DNA of 25,149 nt from Candidatus Aerophobota bacterium (GCA_030672545.1 DAOVGF010000060.1:1-25149); one strand, 5' to 3'; shown: positions 1 through 7,322, counted from the stretch's first letter. A program made the numbers and translations. Notes: generated by a model not told the origin, from the letters alone.

Positions 1-13
1 AAGCGGATTTTAA

Positions 14-19
14 TATAAT
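14..19 (+). promoter_or_regulatory. -10 box for gpgS operon (partial promoter)
   Basis: An exact TATAAT lies 23 bases before the gpgS start codon. A matching -35 would fall before the first base of the window, so only half of the promoter can be seen. The leader is short and holds the ribosome site AAGGAAGGTGAG at about 25-36. Confidence 0.45.
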
Positions 20-42
20 ATAAATAAGGAAGGTGAGTTAAT

Positions 43-1032
43 TTGGATGTAAAAAAACTTGAGAGGTGGATCAAGAGTAGCACTTTTCATCACTCTGACT
101 TTTCCGATCTCGATGAATTGGTCAAGCTGAAAAGAGAAAAAAAACTAAAAATCAGCCTGGCTTTCCCTACTCTTAACGAAGAATCAACTATTGTTCAGGA
201 AATCAGGGTAATGAAGGATTTCCTTCAGGATCGTTTCCCCCTGCTGGATGAGATTGCTGTAATTGACAGTGGTTCTACTGATGCCACCAGGGAGGTAGCT
301 CATCAGGCGGGAGCGGATGTATATCTTGCCTCCGAGCACCTCTCACAATATGGGTTTATTAGTGGCAAAGGAGAAAATTTGTGGAAAAGCCTCTATCTCT
401 TAAAAGGTGACATCTTGGTTTGGATAGATGCAGATATTTCCAACATCCACCCAAAATTTGTCTATGGAGTGGTAGGACCTTTGTTAAAGGATGATAAATT
501 AGGATATGTAAAGGCCTTTTATGAGAGACCTTTGAAAGTTGGTGACAAGCTTCGCCGAATTGGGGGCGGCCGGGTGACCGAAATCCTGGTGCGACCACTT
601 CTCTCCAATTTTTATCCGGAATTATCCGGATTTGTACAACCTCTTTCGGGAGAATACGCCGGAAGAAGAAAGATCCTGGAAGCAGTTCCTTTTCGAGTTG
701 GTTATGGAGTGGAAGTGTGTTTACTCATCGACTTATATGAGAAATATGGACTTGACTCCCTGGCCCAGGTAGACCTGGATAGAAGAGTTCACCGAAATCG
801 GCGAATAGATGAATTGGGTAGAATGTCCTTTGTTATACTTCACAGTGTTCTCACTCGCCTCAAGGAACAGGAGGTTATCTCTGCCAACAAGGATATAGAA
901 AAAACTTACCATCAGGTAAAACTAAGGGGAGGAAGAATACGTCTGAGACCGAATGAATTCAATCTTATAGAAAGACCACCTATGATTACCATAAAGGAAT
1001 ATCGGGAAAAGTGGGAAAAGAGAAAGAAATAA
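43..1032 (+). CDS. gpgS: Glucosyl-3-phosphoglycerate synthase
   Basis: Retaining GT-A glycosyltransferase of the GpgS (GT81) family, which transfers glucose from an NDP-glucose to D-3-phosphoglycerate, the first step to the compatible solute glucosylglycerate. Visible hallmarks of this 329-residue protein are FPTLNEE (41-47), DSGSTD (75-80), GKGENLW (108-114), the metal-binding DAD (129-131), GGGRVTE (174-180), GEYAGRR (203-209), GYGVE (220-224) and HRNR (250-253), whose His matches the third metal ligand known in mycobacterial GpgS. No signal peptide, so cytoplasmic. The start is TTG, preceded by a good AAGGAAGGTGAG site; the nearby ATG at 47 is out of frame. First gene of a packed operon; its end overlaps the phosphatase gene by 22 bases, suggesting translational coupling. 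Family assignment is firm; the sugar-nucleotide preference cannot be read from the sequence. Confidence 0.93.
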   Translation: MDVKKLERWIKSSTFHHSDFSDLDELVKLKREKKLKISLAFPTLNEESTIVQEIRVMKDFLQDRFPLLDEIAVIDSGSTDATREVAHQAGADVYLASEHLSQYGFISGKGENLWKSLYLLKGDILVWIDADISNIHPKFVYGVVGPLLKDDKLGYVKAFYERPLKVGDKLRRIGGGRVTEILVRPLLSNFYPELSGFVQPLSGEYAGRRKILEAVPFRVGYGVEVCLLIDLYEKYGLDSLAQVDLDRRVHRNRRIDELGRMSFVILHSVLTRLKEQEVISANKDIEKTYHQVKLRGGRIRLRPNEFNLIERPPMITIKEYREKWEKRKK

Positions 1033-1637
1033 TTTTGGTTCGTCACGCAGAAACTGCCTGGAATCGTGAAAATAGGGTTCAGGGAAGTCTGGATATTCCA
1101 CTTAACTATGAGGGAACTAAGCAGGCATCTAAGATTGCCCAGAGCCTGAGCAATCTTACTATAGACTACATTTTTTCCAGTCGGCTGAAACGATCCTATC
1201 AAACAGCTCTGGAGATTGCCCGACCCCACCATCTACAAGTTCAGCTTGATGAACGTCTAAATGAGTTAAGTCAGGGAAAATGGGAGGGAATGCTAATTTC
1301 AGAAATCAAGAAATACTATCCCGAACTCTATGCGGGATGGATGAAAAATCCCTCTTTGGTTATTCCCCCAGGAGGAGAGGGAATTGTTGAGGTGCTTTTC
1401 CGAGTGAGAGAATTCTGGAAGATAAAAATTGTCCCTCTCCGCGGGAGAATTGTAATAGTGGGTCACAAAGTGATTAATGCTCTTATCAAATCTATAGCTG
1501 AGGAAACCACTGACTTGAGTAATTTGTGGGATCGGCTTCCTGAAAATGCCCAAATAGAAGTGATCCATCCGGAAAAACTCTTAGAAGATAATCATAGATT
1601 TCCCAAGGGTGATCTTTCTCAGAGAAAAGAAAAATGA
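1011..1637 (+). CDS. Histidine-phosphatase family enzyme, likely solute-phosphate phosphatase
   Basis: 208-residue member of the histidine phosphatase (phosphoglycerate mutase-like) superfamily. The phosphohistidine motif RHAET is at 11-15 near the N-terminus, the acid region ERLNELSQGKWEG at about 81-93, and the second catalytic His in VGHKVIN at 150-156. It starts at GTG inside the end of gpgS and its stop overlaps the next start as ATGA, so the three genes look translationally coupled. The mycobacterial glucosyl-3-phosphoglycerate phosphatase (Rv2419c) is from this superfamily, so the likely role is removal of phosphate from glucosyl-3-phosphoglycerate or a mannosylated derivative. That role is inferred from context; a generic sugar-phosphate or alpha-ribazole phosphatase is the alternative, although no cobalamin genes are nearby. 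Confidence 0.85.
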   Translation: MGKEKEIILVRHAETAWNRENRVQGSLDIPLNYEGTKQASKIAQSLSNLTIDYIFSSRLKRSYQTALEIARPHHLQVQLDERLNELSQGKWEGMLISEIKKYYPELYAGWMKNPSLVIPPGGEGIVEVLFRVREFWKIKIVPLRGRIVIVGHKVINALIKSIAEETTDLSNLWDRLPENAQIEVIHPEKLLEDNHRFPKGDLSQRKEK

Positions 1638-2872
1638 GTAAAAACGTAGCCATTCTTCACTATTCCTACCCTCCGGTAACAGGAGGAGTAGAAACAGTTA
1701 TCCGGGGACAGGCCCTCACTCTTTCCCGGGAAGGACACCAGGTGCGGGTCATAACCGGGGAAGGAAAAGAGGATAATCGGCAAATAAAAATAAGACTCAT
1801 TCCTCAGATTAGTTCCACCCATCCGGAAAATCTTCGGATAAGGAAAGAGCTTAGTCAAGGAGAGGTATCCCCCAGGTTTTACTATTTAGAAAGAAGGCTT
1901 TACCAGTGGGTCAAGGAAGCCCTAGAAGGCCAGGAAGTATGCTTCATCCACAACGTAATGACTATGCCCTTTAATCTCGCCTTGACGGCCGCCTTGAGTC
2001 GGATCATTGCTCAGCTCAACGGAAAAATTAAGTTTTATGCCTGGTGTCATGATGCCGTCTTTTTTAACCCATCTTGTTTTAAGATTATCTTCGATCCAGA
2101 AAAATATCCCTGGCGTTTACTAAGACAAAGGATGAATAGCCTTAACTATATAACTATTTCTGCTTTTCGACAGCGGCAATTAGCTCATCTCTTGGCTATT
2201 GCTCCGGAGGCTATCGAGGTTGTTCCCAATGGTCTTGACGTACAGGACTTTTTGGGTATCTCTCCTGCTGTCTGGAGACTGGTCAGGGATCGGGAAATCC
2301 TCAAAGATGACCTGGTGATGTTCTTTCCTTCCCGTATTTTGAGAAGAAAGAATTACGAGCTGGGGATAAAGATAGTGAAGGAAATAGGAGACTTAGGTAG
2401 GAGCTGTAAGTTTCTAATAACCGGTCCGGCGGATCCTCACAATCCTGACTCACAAAATTATTTTCAAGAATTATCCGATCTCTGCCACCAGTTGGGAATC
2501 GAGAAAAACGTTCTTTTCCTCCAGAGCTTAAAAGAGGATTACGGACTTAAATTGAACTTCTCCGAAGTCAGAGATTTTTATACTCTTTCCGATCTGCTCC
2601 TCATTACCTCTTCTGATGAAGGATTTGGTCTTCCGCTGCTGGAAGCCGGAGTCAGCAGAATTCCTGTTGTCTGCGCTGAGAGTGGACCTTTCCCTGAAAT
2701 TGGGGGAAGTAATACTCTCTATTTTGAACTGGATGAGTCTCCCTCATCCATAGCCCGGAGAATCTTAAACTTTGTTGACTCTCAGCCAACGGTCTCGTTT
2801 TTCAAACGGGTAATCGCTGGATACAGTTGGGAAGCTGTTTATCAGAATTACCTGAAAAAACTCCTCGAATGA
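1634..2872 (+). CDS. GT4 glycosyltransferase, candidate mannosyl transferase acting on a GpgS product
   Basis: 412-residue GT-B fold glycosyltransferase. The N-terminal Rossmann domain carries the GGVET loop (17-21); the C-terminal domain carries EVVPNG (195-200), the donor-phosphate region PSRILRRKN (232-240) and the EX7E motif with E329 and E337 in EGFGLPLLE. The start overlaps the phosphatase stop as ATGA. In Petrotoga mobilis a glycosyltransferase gene functionally linked to gpgS encodes MggA, which adds mannose from GDP-mannose to glucosyl-3-phosphoglycerate, the precursor of mannosylglucosylglycerate. The same context suggests that role here. I see the GT4 fold and the coupling directly; the donor, acceptor and solute are inference. 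A cell-envelope polysaccharide glycosyltransferase is the main alternative. Confidence 0.85.
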   Translation: MSKNVAILHYSYPPVTGGVETVIRGQALTLSREGHQVRVITGEGKEDNRQIKIRLIPQISSTHPENLRIRKELSQGEVSPRFYYLERRLYQWVKEALEGQEVCFIHNVMTMPFNLALTAALSRIIAQLNGKIKFYAWCHDAVFFNPSCFKIIFDPEKYPWRLLRQRMNSLNYITISAFRQRQLAHLLAIAPEAIEVVPNGLDVQDFLGISPAVWRLVRDREILKDDLVMFFPSRILRRKNYELGIKIVKEIGDLGRSCKFLITGPADPHNPDSQNYFQELSDLCHQLGIEKNVLFLQSLKEDYGLKLNFSEVRDFYTLSDLLLITSSDEGFGLPLLEAGVSRIPVVCAESGPFPEIGGSNTLYFELDESPSSIARRILNFVDSQPTVSFFKRVIAGYSWEAVYQNYLKKLLE

Positions 2873-2894
2873 CTTTGCTCATAGGAGAATAATC

Positions 2895-3629
2895 TTGGAT
2901 AAATTACATTTTCCTCGCCCTCTCTCTTTAGCTCAAATAATTGAAATGACTTTTCGGGTTTATTGGCAGAGTCCCCTCAAATTCTTGAGTTTTATGATTC
3001 TTCCCTACGTTTACTTTCTTCTCGTTTCCCATTTTTATTTATCTCCTCTGATGGAAAAATTCGATTATCCCTTGTCTTTGCAAGCTATTGCTCAGAATCC
3101 CTCTCCTTTTGGTATTAACCCGGGAATTGTTTTTACCTCCATAATTCTGATGGGTTTTGGATGGCTGCTGGAACTTGTTTGCTGGATGGCTTTGGTTCGT
3201 GCTGTTTCCGTCACTCTCATGGGAGGAAATATTACTGTGAGCAAGGCTTTCCAAGAGGTAATGAGAGAGAAGTTTGGGGCAATGATTCCTACCGCAATTA
3301 TAGCCGGTTTAATAGTTTTGCTGGGGTTTGTCCTTTTGGTAGTTCCTGGAATATTTTTGGCTATCCGTTACTGTCTTATAATCCAGATCGTGGTTATCGA
3401 AGGCCGTAGGGGAAGAGCGGCCCTTTTCCGAAGTAAAGAACTTATTCGAGGAGTCTGGTGGAAGGCCTTTTATCTGGTGCTGTTTTTTACAATTATCGGG
3501 TGGCTTATTTCCTACCTTACCAACTCCTGGGGAGATATTCTCTTTGCCCCGGTGGGAGGTATCTCTCTTACTTTATTTTACTACGATTGCCGGGCCAGAG
3601 AAAAAGATTCCCCGGTAGAAATAATTTGA
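2895..3629 (+). CDS. Multi-pass membrane protein of unknown function
   Basis: 244 residues with about five or six hydrophobic segments: around 35-52, 76-98, 131-158, 189-207 and a weaker one near 215-228. It has no N-terminal signal of the cleaved type. The layout, with a short cytoplasmic N-terminus containing LSLAQIIEMTFRVYW and a late RSKELIRGVWWKAF stretch, resembles uncharacterised membrane proteins related to the membrane domain of glycerophosphodiester phosphodiesterases, but I see no catalytic motif. The start is TTG with AGGAG at 2883-2887, seven bases upstream; a nearby ATG start is not available in frame. It lies 22 bases after the GT4 gene and its stop overlaps a possible ATG of the DUF763 gene, so it belongs to the same transcript. 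Function is not recognised. Confidence 0.75.
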   Translation: MDKLHFPRPLSLAQIIEMTFRVYWQSPLKFLSFMILPYVYFLLVSHFYLSPLMEKFDYPLSLQAIAQNPSPFGINPGIVFTSIILMGFGWLLELVCWMALVRAVSVTLMGGNITVSKAFQEVMREKFGAMIPTAIIAGLIVLLGFVLLVVPGIFLAIRYCLIIQIVVIEGRRGRAALFRSKELIRGVWWKAFYLVLFFTIIGWLISYLTNSWGDILFAPVGGISLTLFYYDCRAREKDSPVEII

Positions 3630-3640
3630 TGGGGAGTACC

Positions 3641-4729
3641 ATGAGAAAGACTGGAGTAGCTGATCTACCTCTGCACTATGGTAGAGCTCCCACCTGGCTT
3701 TTTTCTCGTATGAAGCAACTGGCTGGAGAAATTATCCGGGTAGTGGTCTCTGAATTTGGAGCTGAGGAGCTGTTAAGGAAAATCTCTGATCCTTTCTGGT
3801 TCCAGGCTTTAGGTTGCTTGCTTGGTTTTGACTGGCACTCCTCAGGAGTTACCACCACCGTCTGTGGAGCTCTAAAAGAGGCAGTTAAAGGACAGGGAAA
3901 GGAACTGGGGTTCTTTGTTGCCGGAGGAAAGGGAGCAGTTTCACGTCGGACTCCCCAGGAGATTTTGAGTAGTGCCGAGCAATTGTCTGTGAATCCTTCT
4001 CCTCTTATTTATGCCAGCAAGATGGCCGCTAAGGTTGATACAGCAGCCGTACAAGATGGCTTCCAGCTTTATCATCATTGTTTTTTCTTTACCTCTCAAG
4101 GAAACTGGGCAGTGGTCCAACAGGGAATGAACGAAACTCTGAGATATGCCCGACGGTACCACTGGGTGGGAGAGAAAGTGGAAAATTTTGTTGATGAACC
4201 ACACTCCGCTATTTGTTGCGATCTTCGGGTAAAGGGATTAAATATGGTGGCTCGGAAAAGCGAAAAGACCCGGTCTATCTCCACTCTTCTGGCCAAAGAG
4301 AAACCTTCTTTACTTATCCGGGAAATTGAAGGAATAAGAAATCTCAAGCTACCCTCCGTTCATTCTTTCTCGATCAACGAGGTGCGACCTAAAAGCCTGG
4401 AGAAAAGGCTCTGGTTGATTTACGAGAGATCCCCCCAAAGCTTTGAGGAACTGATAGGAATTCCGGGAGTGGGGGCCAAGACTGTCCGGGCTCTGGTCTT
4501 ACTCGCTGACCTGCTTTATCAGGCCAGACCCAGTTTTTGTGATCCGGCTACTTATAGTTTTGCTCACGGAGGTAAGGATGGCTATCCCTATCCGGTGGAG
4601 CGGGAGGTTTATGATCAAACCATATCTTTTCTTAATCGGGCAGTTTCTCAGGCTAAAATCGGTAGAACGGAAAAATTGAAAGCCTTAAAGAGACTCACGG
4701 CCTTTGCTTCTGAGAAAATGGGGGGTTGA
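3641..4729 (+). CDS. DUF763 family protein with helix-hairpin-helix
   Basis: 362 residues beginning MRKTGVADLPLHYG, the characteristic N-terminus of DUF763, a family found mostly in archaea and thermophilic bacteria and without an established activity. Other family marks are SSGVTTTVCGALKEA (67-81), QLYHHCFFF (142-150), GNWAVVQQGM (154-163) and FCDPATYSFAHGGKDG (299-314). A helix-hairpin-helix, LIGIPGVGAKTVRAL, spans 271-285, which suggests contact with DNA or RNA, so a DNA-repair or nuclease-linked role is plausible but unproven. I chose the ATG at 3641, with GGGGAG at 3631-3636, because family members start there; an in-frame ATG at 3629, overlapping the previous stop, would add four residues. 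Last gene of the gpgS operon: the next promoter's -35 overlaps its stop codon. Confidence 0.88.
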   Translation: MRKTGVADLPLHYGRAPTWLFSRMKQLAGEIIRVVVSEFGAEELLRKISDPFWFQALGCLLGFDWHSSGVTTTVCGALKEAVKGQGKELGFFVAGGKGAVSRRTPQEILSSAEQLSVNPSPLIYASKMAAKVDTAAVQDGFQLYHHCFFFTSQGNWAVVQQGMNETLRYARRYHWVGEKVENFVDEPHSAICCDLRVKGLNMVARKSEKTRSISTLLAKEKPSLLIREIEGIRNLKLPSVHSFSINEVRPKSLEKRLWLIYERSPQSFEELIGIPGVGAKTVRALVLLADLLYQARPSFCDPATYSFAHGGKDGYPYPVEREVYDQTISFLNRAVSQAKIGRTEKLKALKRLTAFASEKMGG

Positions 4730-4753
4730 CATTCTGTCATATTTGAATATAAT
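4726..4753 (+). promoter_or_regulatory. Consensus sigma70 promoter of arsR-hsp20 with overlapping palindrome
   Basis: Exact TTGACA (4726-4731), 16-bp spacer, exact TATAAT (4748-4753). The palindrome ATATT-TG-AATAT (4739-4750) sits across the spacer and the start of the -10 box, where a bound ArsR protein would block RNA polymerase. The -35 overlaps the stop codon of the DUF763 gene. Confidence 0.85.
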
Positions 4754-4785
4754 AGTGTTAGAATTTAAGGGAATGGTGAATAAGC

Positions 4786-5097
4786 ATGGTAATGACATTA
4801 ACAAACGGGGGTGATGCAGAAGTACTGGCTGAGTGCCTCAAAGTTTTGTCCCATCCTCTTAGAATAAGGATTCTTGACGAGCTCTCAGAAGGGGAAAGGT
4901 GTGTCAGTGAGCTCTCTCGCAGGATTGGAGTTAGCCAAACGAATATCTCTCAACACCTGACCCTGCTGCGATACCGAGGCTGGGTGAAAAGAAAAAAAGA
5001 GGCAATCTTCGTCTATTACTCTCTCTCTGATAAGGAAATAACTTCCGCGCTGGTGAAGATTTGCGAAATTATTCACCATTTTCATAGTTACCAATGA
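4786..5097 (+). CDS. ArsR/SmtB-family winged-helix repressor
   Basis: 103-residue DNA-binding regulator. The recognition helix region is SELSRRIGVSQTNISQHLTLLRYRGWV (41-67), followed by the beta-wing KRKKEAIFVYYSL. The usual metal site ELCVCDL is replaced by GERCVSEL with a single Cys (C39), so the classic arsenic/cadmium alpha-3 site is absent; C93 and the cluster H97, H98, H100 in the last helix could still form a C-terminal metal site. GGTGA at 4775-4779 precedes the ATG at 4786. Its stop lies inside the hsp20 ribosome site, so the two are co-translated. The palindrome over its own promoter points to autorepression. The signal sensed is unknown: a metal, a thiol oxidant or heat. Confidence 0.9.
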   Translation: MVMTLTNGGDAEVLAECLKVLSHPLRIRILDELSEGERCVSELSRRIGVSQTNISQHLTLLRYRGWVKRKKEAIFVYYSLSDKEITSALVKICEIIHHFHSYQ

Positions 5098-5110
5098 GGA
5101 GGTATTTAAA

Positions 5111-5593
5111 ATGGCTTTGTGGGATCCATTTAGAGATTTTACGCGACTTGAAAGAGAAATTGGAAAGATGTTTGATAATTTCTGGGGAGACCAGAAGGGA
5201 ATTTTGGGTAGACTTCCGGCGCCAGGCAAGACCGAAGTCCCTGCTGAGAGAGTAGAAGAGTTCAGAGGAATTCCAGTTGTAGACCTGATTGATAAGAAGA
5301 ACAGTCTGGTATTGAAAGCGGAAATGCCCGGCGTAGACAAGAAAGATATCAAGGTAACGGTCACTGATGAGGAAGTAAGTATTTCGGGGAAGATTCAAAG
5401 AGAAAAAGAGGAGAAAGGGCACGATTACTACTGCTGTGAAAGATCCTATGGCATCTGGCAGAGAAGTATGCTCCTTCCGATAAAGGTAAAATCCGGTGAG
5501 GCCAAGGCCACCTATAAAAACGGTGTTCTCGAGGTGACTTTACCCAAGAGTGAGGAAGCCAAAGAGAAGAGGAAAGAACTGACGGTTGAATAA
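5111..5593 (+). CDS. hsp20: Small heat shock protein, Hsp20/alpha-crystallin family
   Basis: 160-residue ATP-independent holdase that keeps unfolding proteins soluble. The N-terminal arm begins MALWDPFRDFTRLEREI, the alpha-crystallin domain starts near residue 55 (IPVVDLIDKKNSLVLKAEMP), and the conserved ATYKNGVLEVTLPK of the last strand is at about 135-148. The C-terminal tail is short and highly charged and I see no IxI/V motif, so oligomer assembly may differ from the classic type. GAGGAGGT at 5096-5103 gives a very strong ribosome site that overlaps the arsR stop. Expression should follow the arsR promoter, which suggests control by the ArsR-type repressor rather than by HrcA/CIRCE, no copy of which I see here. 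The transcript ends at the hairpin just downstream. Confidence 0.95.
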   Translation: MALWDPFRDFTRLEREIGKMFDNFWGDQKGILGRLPAPGKTEVPAERVEEFRGIPVVDLIDKKNSLVLKAEMPGVDKKDIKVTVTDEEVSISGKIQREKEEKGHDYYCCERSYGIWQRSMLLPIKVKSGEAKATYKNGVLEVTLPKSEEAKEKRKELTVE

Positions 5594-5607
5594 CCGATTT
5601 CGGGGAA

Positions 5608-5644
5608 AGAGGCTGCTTATATAAGCAGTCTCTTTCTTATTTTG
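5608..5644 (+). terminator. Rho-independent terminator of arsR-hsp20
   Basis: A hairpin from AGAGGCTGCTTA to TAAGCAGTCTCT (5608-5633) pairs throughout with one G-T wobble, and is followed by a pyrimidine-rich tail TTCTTATTTTG. It begins 14 bases after the hsp20 stop. Confidence 0.8.
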
Positions 5645-5682
5645 TCAGTATTCCTGAGTGGAAAGAAAGGAGAAAAAGTAAA

Positions 5683-6411
5683 TTGATTGTCTCGGAAATT
5701 GGGTTACTTAGTGCTTTAGGAGCAGGAATTATCTCCTTTTTTTCTCCCTGCATTCTTCCCGTTTTGCCTCCTTATCTTTCTTTTATCACCGGTATTTCTT
5801 TCGATGAACTTCTCCATCAAGGTACAAGAGCTTCTGAGCGAAAAATTATCCTTCTTAATGCCTCTATGTTTGTTCTGGGTTTTTCCGTGGTTTTCATATC
5901 CCTGGGAGCCTCTGCTTCTCTGGTAGGACAGCTTTTTGGCCAATACAAGATTTGGATCGCCCGAGTGGGGGGAGTTTTTGTAGTGCTTTTTGGATTACAC
6001 TTCCTGGGAATTTTGAATATACCTCTTTTTGAGCGGGAAAGGAGAGTTCATCTCATTCACAGACCCTCAGGCTATCTCGGCTCCGCTCTGGTAGGAGTAG
6101 CCTTCTCTGCCGGGTGGACTCCCTGCGTAAGCTATGCCCTGAGTCCCATACTTATCTTGGCCAGTGATTCGGGATCAGTAGGAACCGGAGTAGCTCTGCT
6201 ATCTGTTTACTCCCTGGGTTTAGGTATCCCCTTCCTTGTCTCCGCTCTTGCTCTCCAGGTATTTCTTCGCTATACCACTCACCTTAAGAAGCATATGAGG
6301 CTGGTTTCCTCTGTGAGTGGAATTTTTTTGGTGGTAATGGGTATATGGCTTCTGACCGACCGATTTTCTCTTCTGGTGCGAGGTTTTAGCTTTTTGTTCT
6401 CTCAGGGATAA
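5683..6411 (+). CDS. ccdA: CcdA/DsbD-type thiol-disulfide membrane transporter
   Basis: 242-residue membrane protein with about six hydrophobic segments that carries reducing equivalents from cytoplasmic thioredoxin across the membrane. The family motif SPCILPVLPPYLSF (21-34) and the partner SAGWTPCVSYALSP (142-155) contain the two expected redox cysteines, C23 and C148. The start is TTG, with AAGGAG about ten bases upstream; no in-frame ATG lies near the conserved N-terminus. The next gene encodes a TlpA-type thioredoxin 21 bases downstream, the usual ccdA partner, so the pair should form one electron relay for cytochrome c assembly or periplasmic disulfide reduction. No haem-handling genes are visible in the window, so the final client is unknown. 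Confidence 0.93.
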   Translation: MIVSEIGLLSALGAGIISFFSPCILPVLPPYLSFITGISFDELLHQGTRASERKIILLNASMFVLGFSVVFISLGASASLVGQLFGQYKIWIARVGGVFVVLFGLHFLGILNIPLFERERRVHLIHRPSGYLGSALVGVAFSAGWTPCVSYALSPILILASDSGSVGTGVALLSVYSLGLGIPFLVSALALQVFLRYTTHLKKHMRLVSSVSGIFLVVMGIWLLTDRFSLLVRGFSFLFSQG

Positions 6412-6432
6412 CACATACATAAGGAAACTAAG

Positions 6433-7071
6433 ATGAATAGAAGGAGATTGATACTTGTCAGTCTAATTGGAGTGGCCGTTGTGGCGGTTTTCCTGGTGGT
6501 CAAAGATAGACTACCCTGGTGGGGAGAAACTCCCAGAACTATTCCGGTATCCTCCTCGATTTCCCCGAAAGCAGTTAGGGGTTTTTCCGAAGAAAAACTT
6601 GACCAGCTCTTCTCTTCTCTTCAAATATCAAAAGTCTCATCTCCGAAACTAGCTCCCGATTTCTCTTTGAGGAACCTGGCCGGCCAAGAGGTAAGTTTAA
6701 GCGATTATCGGGGAAATTTTGTTTTCCTCAACTTTTGGGCCACCCGGTGTCCTCCCTGTCGTCAAGAGATGCCTGAGATGCAGAAAATCTGGACTTTGTT
6801 CAAGGACAGACATTTCGTTATTTTAGCCGTGGATTTGAGAGAATCCCCGCAGAAAGTTGCCTCTTTTATTCGGGACAACCACTACACTTTTCCTGTGCTT
6901 CTGGACGGTAGCGGAAAAGTGGGACAAGTTTATAAAACCCAATATATTCCTACCAGCTTCTTCATTGACTTCGAAGGTAGAATCGTGGGAGCTGTGGTAG
7001 GTCCTCGCAACTGGACAAACGCAGAGATGTTGAACTTCCTTAATTCTCTTCCTTCAAAGGAAGAGAATTAA
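6433..7071 (+). CDS. TlpA/ResA-like membrane-anchored thioredoxin
   Basis: 212 residues with an N-terminal signal anchor (about 5-23) and an extracytoplasmic thioredoxin domain starting at APDFSLRNLAG (74-84). The active site WATRCPPC places the cysteines at 106 and 109, and the cis-proline loop YIPTSFFID puts the proline at 173. It probably receives electrons from the CcdA protein encoded just upstream and reduces disulfides outside the membrane. AAGGAA precedes the ATG. The 3' end of the gene lies within an unusually long perfect inverted repeat (7037-7074), so the last ten residues, LNSLPSKEEN, are encoded by the two arms of the palindrome. Confidence 0.93.
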   Translation: MNRRRLILVSLIGVAVVAVFLVVKDRLPWWGETPRTIPVSSSISPKAVRGFSEEKLDQLFSSLQISKVSSPKLAPDFSLRNLAGQEVSLSDYRGNFVFLNFWATRCPPCRQEMPEMQKIWTLFKDRHFVILAVDLRESPQKVASFIRDNHYTFPVLLDGSGKVGQVYKTQYIPTSFFIDFEGRIVGAVVGPRNWTNAEMLNFLNSLPSKEEN

Positions 7072-7074
7072 GGA
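7037..7074. repeat. 38-bp near-perfect palindrome at the end of tlpA-like gene
   Basis: Arms of 18 bp (7037-7054 and 7057-7074) match perfectly around the dinucleotide CA, and the stop codon lies inside the right arm. No T-tract follows, so it is not a standard intrinsic terminator. It could act as an mRNA 3' stabilising hairpin, a processing site or a cruciform. Confidence 0.8.
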
Positions 7075-7098
7075 TTGAATCTCCAGACGAATACCAAA

Positions 7099-7126
7099 TT
7101 GACTTTTAGAGAAGCTATGGTATGGT
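7099..7126 (+). promoter_or_regulatory. Candidate promoter upstream of UDG gene
   Basis: TTGACT (7099-7104), 16-bp spacer, TATGGT (7121-7126). It follows the 38-bp palindrome and precedes a small ORF and the UDG gene. The match is partial, so this is only a candidate. Confidence 0.4.
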
Positions 7127-7173
7127 ATTTTGAAGCTGGTTTTTAGCTCAATTAATCTTGGATAAAGAAAAAA

Positions 7174-7308
7174 ATGGTGCATATTTTTCGGAGAGCCGTT
7201 CCGCTCAGTATCTTCGTTTTTTTGATAGTAGTCTCTCTGGCAGTCTGCCAGGAAAAGGTTAGAGTATCCACTCTTCCCCGGGAGCCAATAAGACCCCTAA
7301 CATATTAA
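7174..7308 (+). CDS. Possible small exported peptide (44 aa)
   Basis: An open frame of 44 residues from ATG 7174. Its N-terminus looks like an export signal: HIFRRAVP followed by the hydrophobic run LSIFVFLIVVSLAV, then a single Cys at 25 and a charged tail EKVRVSTLPREPIRPLTY. LAVC resembles a lipobox but has Val where Gly, Ala or Ser is expected. There is no good ribosome site (an A-rich stretch precedes the ATG), and a CTGGCAG/CTGCCAG inverted repeat lies within it (7237-7251). It fills most of the gap between tlpA and the UDG gene. I do not recognise it; it may be a chance frame. Confidence 0.3.
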   Translation: MVHIFRRAVPLSIFVFLIVVSLAVCQEKVRVSTLPREPIRPLTY

Positions 7309-7322
7309 GGCAATGATAGTCA

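Noticed and set aside
3458..3640. N-terminal extension of the DUF763 frame
   Set aside because: It lies wholly in another frame of the membrane-protein gene; the family N-terminus MRKTGVADLP begins at 3641.
4885..5364. 159-residue minus-strand frame opposite arsR and hsp20
   Set aside because: Both plus-strand genes are certain by motif and ribosome site; this frame crosses both and has no recognisable domain.
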